Assembly (NCBI GenBank): GCA_028283655.1
Contig: JAPWKE010000003.1
Location: 1,488,001 to 1,552,000 of the forward strand
Source: Acidobacteriaceae bacterium
Lineage (GTDB): Bacteria > Acidobacteriota > Terriglobia > Terriglobales > Acidobacteriaceae
Direction of reading: 5' to 3'
Length of the DNA stretch: 64,000 nucleotides
Both the position numbers and the translations under genes were made by a program. The notes below the pieces were generated by a model, which was not told the DNA's origin, did no database searches, and saw only the letters and a program-made list of their open reading frames with translations. Positions 60,087-64,000 of this stretch are shown in pieces; the first letter of the stretch is position 1; each line of letters opens with the position of its first letter.

Positions 60087-62777
60087 TCAAGCACCCGGCT
60101 CATACCCCAGATTCGGCCCCAGCCAACGCTCTACCTCAGCCAGCGTCCAGCCCTTGCGCGCGGCGTAGTCCTCTGCCTGATCGCGATCGATCTTGCCCAG
60201 CGACAGATACCTCGCCTCCGGGTGCGCGAAGTAGATGCCCGAGATGCTCGACCCCGGCCACATCGCAAAGCTTTCGGTAAGCACAATGCCCGTCTGCGCC
60301 TCGACATCCAACTGCTTCCAGATCGTGCCCTTCTCCGTGTGGTCCGGGCAGGCGGGATAGCCCGGCGCCGGACGAATGCCCCGATAGCCTTCGCGAATCA
60401 GTTCCTCGGGCGTGAGGTTCTCGGTCAAGCCAAAGCCCCACTCATCGCGCACGATCTTGTGCAGACGCTCTGCAAACGCCTCTGCCAGACGATCCGCAAT
60501 CGCCTCTGCCATGATCGCGCTGTAGTCGTCATGCTCCGCGCGAAAGCGCTCAACGATCTCCTTCAACCCGATGCCGCTGGTAACCGCGAACATGCCAATC
60601 GAGTCCTTCAGGCCCGTCTCACGCGGCGCAATGAAGTCCGACAACGCACGGCACACATCACCCTCGCGCGCTGTCTGCTGACGCAGGAAGAAGAGCTTCG
60701 TTCCATCCGCCAGCACTACATCATCGCCCTCAGCATTGGCCTCGAACAAGCCATACACACCGCGCGCCTGCACCCACTTCTCGCGCACCATGAGATCGAG
60801 CATCGCCTGCCCGTCCGCGAACAACTTCGTCGCCTCCGAGCCCTGCTTCTCATCACTCAAAATGCGCGGATACAAACCACGCAAGCCCCACGCGTGGAAG
60901 AACGGCGACCAGTCCACATACGGCACCAACTCTTCCAGCGGAAAGCCTTCCAACACGCGCACGCCCGTAAACGAGGGCTTCGCCAGATCTTCTTCACGCC
61001 ACTCAATCGGGGTGCGAAGCTTGCGCGCCTTCTCAATCGGCAGCAGCTTCTGTTGCGGTGCGGAGTGCTGCTGACGCACGGCCTCATACTCGGCCGCATG
61101 CTGCAGTTTGAACGCCTCCGAGCTCTCTTCGCTCAGCAACGAAGTCGTCACCGGCACCGCACGCGAAGCATCGGTGACGTGCACGACAGGCTGCGAGTAA
61201 TGCGGCGCAATCTTGATCGCCGTATGCGCACGACTCGTTGTCGCGCCACCGATCAACAGCGGCACCTTGAAGCCCTGGCGCTCCATCTCACGCGCAACAT
61301 GCACCATCTCATCAAGCGATGGCGTAATCAGGCCGCTGAGGCCGATGATGTCTGCGCGAACTTCCTTCGCACGCTCGAGGATCTTCTCCGCAGGCACCAT
61401 GACGCCCATGTCGATGACCTCGTAGTTATTGCAGGCCAGCACCACGCCGACGATGTTCTTGCCGATATCGTGGACGTCGCCCTTGACGGTCGCGAGCACG
61501 ATCTTGCCCTGCGCCTTCACCTCGATACCCGCAGCAGCCAGCGCAGCCTTTTCCTCCTCCATAAACGGAGTGAGATACGCGACGGCTTTCTTCATCACGC
61601 GTGCCGACTTTACGACTTGCGGAAGGAACATTTTGCCTGCGCCGAAGAGGTCGCCGACGACGCTCATGCCTGCCATCAACGGGCCTTCGATCACCAGCAG
61701 GGGGCGCCCCAGCTTGGCGCGAGCCTCTTCGGTGTCTTCGTCGATATAGGTGTCAATGCCCTTCACCAGCGCGTGCGACAAGCGGGCTTCCACCGTGCCC
61801 GAGCGCCACTCCTCGACCTTCTTCTCTTCGGCCGCGCTTGTCCCGGCGCCAGCAGCCTTCAACGCTTCACCAAAGTCGACAAGGCGTTCGGTCGCATCGT
61901 CGCGACGGTTCAATAGAACATCTTCCACTAGAACTTTCAGTTCCGGTTCGATCTCCTCGTAGACCTCGAGCATTCCGGCGTTGACGATGCCCATGTCCAT
62001 GCCTGCGGAGATCGCGTGATAGAGGAACGCCGAGTGCATCGCCTCGCGGACCTTGTTATTGCCGCGGAAGCTGAACGAGATGTTGGATACGCCACCCGAC
62101 ACCTTGGCGTGCGGCAGGTTCTGTTTGATCCATCGTGTCGCGTTGATGAAGTCGAGCGCGTAGTTGTTGTGCTCCTCCATGCCCGTCGCGACGGTCAGGA
62201 TGTTTGGGTCGAAGATGATGTCTTCCGGGGGGAAGCCGATCTCATCGACGAGCAAGCGATACGCGCGTTCGCAGATGCGGATCTTGTCCTCATACGTCGC
62301 CGCCTGGCCATCCTCATCGAAAGCCATCACGACAACTGCGGCGCCGTACTTCAGCACCGTGCGGGCGTTTGCGCGGAACTTATCCTCGCCTTCCTTCAGC
62401 GAGATGGAGTTGACGATTCCCTTGCCCTGCAGGCACTTCAGGCCTGCCTCGATGACCTCCCACTTGGAGGAGTCCACCATGAAGGGAACCTTTGCCACTT
62501 CGGGCTCGCTGGCGAGCAGAAGAAGAAAGCGCGACATCGCGGCGACGCCGTCGATCATGCCTTCGTCCATGCAGATGTCGATGACGTTCGCGCCGTTCTC
62601 CACCTGCTGACGCGCAACGCTTACCGCGTCTTCGTACTTCCCTTCTTTGATCAGCTTGGCGAACTTGGGTGATCCCGCTACGTTCGTGCGCTCGCCGATC
62701 ATCAGGTACACGCCGGGCTGCTGCGTAAATGGCTGCGAGCCCGACAGCCGCAAGGGCTTTGTTTCCACTACACTCAC
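60087..62777 (-). CDS. metH: Cobalamin-dependent methionine synthase, C-terminal modules (folate, B12 and activation domains)
   Basis: 896 residues. The pterin/methyltetrahydrofolate domain starts with [18 protein letters not shown]. The B12-binding domain has the ligand motif GDVHDIGKN (Asp 434, His 436, Gly 439), [10 protein letters not shown] and [13 protein letters not shown]. The activation domain carries [15 protein letters not shown], the SAM-binding site for reductive reactivation. The homocysteine domain is encoded separately by the gene at 62774. A GTG at 62777 overlaps the TGA of that gene (GTGA). Together they make full-length MetH, which methylates homocysteine to methionine. Confidence 0.92.
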   Translation of the reverse strand: MSVVETKPLRLSGSQPFTQQPGVYLMIGERTNVAGSPKFAKLIKEGKYEDAVSVARQQVENGANVIDICMDEGMIDGVAAMSRFLLLLASEPEVAKVPFMVDSSKWEVIEAGLKCLQGKGIVNSISLKEGEDKFRANARTVLKYGAAVVVMAFDEDGQAATYEDKIRICERAYRLLVDEIGFPPEDIIFDPNILTVATGMEEHNNYALDFINATRWIKQNLPHAKVSGGVSNISFSFRGNNKVREAMHSAFLYHAISAGMDMGIVNAGMLEVYEEIEPELKVLVEDVLLNRRDDATERLVDFGEALKAAGAGTSAAEEKKVEEWRSGTVEARLSHALVKGIDTYIDEDTEEARAKLGRPLLVIEGPLMAGMSVVGDLFGAGKMFLPQVVKSARVMKKAVAYLTPFMEEEKAALAAAGIEVKAQGKIVLATVKGDVHDIGKNIVGVVLACNNYEVIDMGVMVPAEKILERAKEVRADIIGLSGLITPSLDEMVHVAREMERQGFKVPLLIGGATTSRAHTAIKIAPHYSQPVVHVTDASRAVPVTTSLLSEESSEAFKLQHAAEYEAVRQQHSAPQQKLLPIEKARKLRTPIEWREEDLAKPSFTGVRVLEGFPLEELVPYVDWSPFFHAWGLRGLYPRILSDEKQGSEATKLFADGQAMLDLMVREKWVQARGVYGLFEANAEGDDVVLADGTKLFFLRQQTAREGDVCRALSDFIAPRETGLKDSIGMFAVTSGIGLKEIVERFRAEHDDYSAIMAEAIADRLAEAFAERLHKIVRDEWGFGLTENLTPEELIREGYRGIRPAPGYPACPDHTEKGTIWKQLDVEAQTGIVLTESFAMWPGSSISGIYFAHPEARYLSLGKIDRDQAEDYAARKGWTLAEVERWLGPNLGYEPGA

Positions 62778-63871
62778 GCCGTCACCAACTCTCGTCCATA
62801 AACACGCGGGGCGACACCCTTCACCGCGTTCGCAATCGCTGCGATGTGCTCGGGCGTGTTGCCGCAGCAACCGCCTGCAATATTGATCAACCCATCCTGC
62901 GCAAAACCACCAAGAAAGCGGCCCATGTCCTCCGGACCAAGGTCAAAGCCGGTCTCCGACAAAGGGTTCGGCAGACCGGCATTCGGGTAAGCCGATACAG
63001 CCGAGGTCTTCGCTTTTGCCGAAAGCTCCGTCAAGAACGGGAACATAAGATCCGGCCCAAGCGAGCAGTTCAACCCGACGCTCAAAGGATTTACATGCGC
63101 CACCGCGTTCCAGAAAGCTTCCGTCGTCTGCGCCGAGATCAACGTCTCGCCACCACGGCCGACAGCAGCAGAAATCTGCACCGGCAGTTCGAGGCCGTCT
63201 TCATCGAAGACCTCGCGAATCGCGACGAGCGCGGCCTTGGCGTTCAAGCTGTCGAAGATCGTCTCCACGAGCAGCGTGTCGACACCGCCTGCGATGAGTG
63301 CACGGGTCTGCTCCTTGTAGGCGACGAGCACCTGATCGAAGCTCACCACGCGGAAGCCCGGGTCATCGGCGTCGGGCGAGTTCGATAGCGAGACGGTCAA
63401 TGGGCCAATCGCGCCCGCGACAAAGCGCTGTATGCCGGTGTCGTTGCCGACGCGGTCGGCCCACTCGCGGCATTGGCGCGCACTGGTTTCGTTGATCTCC
63501 CACGCCAAATCGCGAAGCATAGGGTTTTCGAGCACCTCTTGATAGAACGCAGGGTCCTTGCGTCCGCCACGCTCTCGCGGGTCTTCGACGAAGAACTCGC
63601 TCTGCGAAATGCTCGTTGCGCCGAAGGTATTGGTCTCGATGATGTCCGCGCCGGCTTCCAGAAAGCGGCGATGAATGTCACCGATCATCTTCGGCTGCGT
63701 CAGCGAGAACATATCCCCGTTATTCAGCAGATCCTTCTCCGTATTCGCCCAGCGCTCTCCACGAATGTCCTTCTCGGTCATGCCATAGGTGCGAATCGTC
63801 GTCCCCATCGCACCATCGATGATCGCGATGCGCTCTTCCATCAACTTTGCCAGCGCGTGCTTTTCAGCCAT
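62774..63871 (-). CDS. metH: Methionine synthase, homocysteine-binding subunit
   Basis: 365 residues of the homocysteine S-methyltransferase barrel. [13 protein letters not shown] (18-30) is the N-terminal signature; the zinc ligands are Cys 269 (GLNCSLGP) and the Cys pair 335-336 ([10 protein letters not shown]). It is the first module of MetH as a separate protein. The ATG at 63871 with GGAAGGA upstream is chosen over an upstream start at 63934 that would translate a terminator-like hairpin. It is coupled to the downstream gene by a four-base overlap. Confidence 0.92.
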   Translation of the reverse strand: MAEKHALAKLMEERIAIIDGAMGTTIRTYGMTEKDIRGERWANTEKDLLNNGDMFSLTQPKMIGDIHRRFLEAGADIIETNTFGATSISQSEFFVEDPRERGGRKDPAFYQEVLENPMLRDLAWEINETSARQCREWADRVGNDTGIQRFVAGAIGPLTVSLSNSPDADDPGFRVVSFDQVLVAYKEQTRALIAGGVDTLLVETIFDSLNAKAALVAIREVFDEDGLELPVQISAAVGRGGETLISAQTTEAFWNAVAHVNPLSVGLNCSLGPDLMFPFLTELSAKAKTSAVSAYPNAGLPNPLSETGFDLGPEDMGRFLGGFAQDGLINIAGGCCGNTPEHIAAIANAVKGVAPRVYGRELVTA

Positions 63872-63894
63872 CGTTCTAATCCTTCCAAGCAAAA

Positions 63895-63915
63895 GGCGAG
63901 CCCTGAAGGCTCGCC
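63895..63915 (-). terminator. Intrinsic terminator or attenuator just upstream of metH
   Basis: On the minus strand GGCGAGCC-TTCAG-GGCTCGCC is followed by TTTTGCTT: an eight-pair stem with U tract. It ends 24 bases before the metH ATG. It may end an unseen upstream gene (a stop codon lies at 63974-63976 in a minus-strand frame running in from the edge), or act as an attenuator in the metH leader. Confidence 0.75.
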
Positions 63916-64000
63916 ACTCGCGGGGTGTTTCCACTCCATGAACCCTGGGCCCGAAGCCCTGGACCCTGATTCGTTACGCCAGCACTTCGGCCTGTTCCTG

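Overview
The window reads as a chromosomal segment of a GC-rich (about 60%) Gram-negative bacterium. It most resembles the Acidobacteriota, class Terriglobia (Granulicella/Terriglobus/Edaphobacter type). The evidence is a DnaK/DnaJ/HspR set with a HAIR-type operator, a hopanoid radical-SAM gene (hpnJ), outer-membrane efflux parts, many ArnT/PMT-type glycosyltransferases and several conserved secreted proteins without a family name. This taxonomic call is inference. No phage, insertion sequence, CRISPR array or rRNA was seen.

Layout. 0-9.6 kb: methyltransferase, SixA, Ppx/GppA, two tandem GT39 glycosyltransferases, a GT21 (HpnI-like) glycosyltransferase and an LprI-domain protein. 9.6-19.5 kb: heat-shock region with hspR, dnaJ and dnaK, interspersed with an SDR, an SGNH hydrolase, two tandem acyltransferases and a Nei-type DNA glycosylase. 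19.5-32 kb: tRNA-Leu(TAG), a DUF3467 protein, another GT39, a GNAT/GntR pair, tRNA-Asn(GTT), a CAP-domain protein, a sugar-nucleotide operon (GDP-mannose-3,5-epimerase-like, WecG-like, Fcl-like), two separated Dpp-type permeases and a CorC-type protein. 32-45.7 kb: thioredoxin, thrC-thrB, molybdate transport (modA, then modBC behind an intervening M1 peptidase), murB, a bacilliredoxin, a degenerate NtrC-like regulator, a diguanylate cyclase, an AhpD-like protein and a LolD-like ATPase. 45.7-57.9 kb: a 2Fe-2S ferredoxin, recJ, an efflux adaptor/TPR/TolC operon, hpnJ plus a small EamA transporter, an XRE-cupin regulator and mmsA. 58-64 kb: a sulfur/methionine block.

The most interesting part is 58.0-63.9 kb. 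A second threonine-synthase-like PLP enzyme overlaps the gene of a ThiS/MoaD-like ubiquitin-fold sulfur carrier, and the pair is preceded by what reads as a SAM-I-type riboswitch with its own promoter and a Shine-Dalgarno-sequestering hairpin. Next to it lies a complete B12-dependent methionine synthase split into two overlapping genes at a domain border. With a genuine thrC-thrB pair 25 kb away, the SAM-controlled pair is best explained as a protein-thiocarboxylate route to homocysteine rather than threonine synthesis. A 23-codon hydrophobic mini-gene with a perfect ribosome-binding site lies between the riboswitch and metH.

Other points: a dispersed intergenic repeat family in at least five places; a Fcl homologue lacking both epimerase residues and placed in an operon with a GDP-mannose epimerase homologue; a HAIR-like operator on the dnaK -35 box; and a strand-independent change of GC skew near 32.5 kb.
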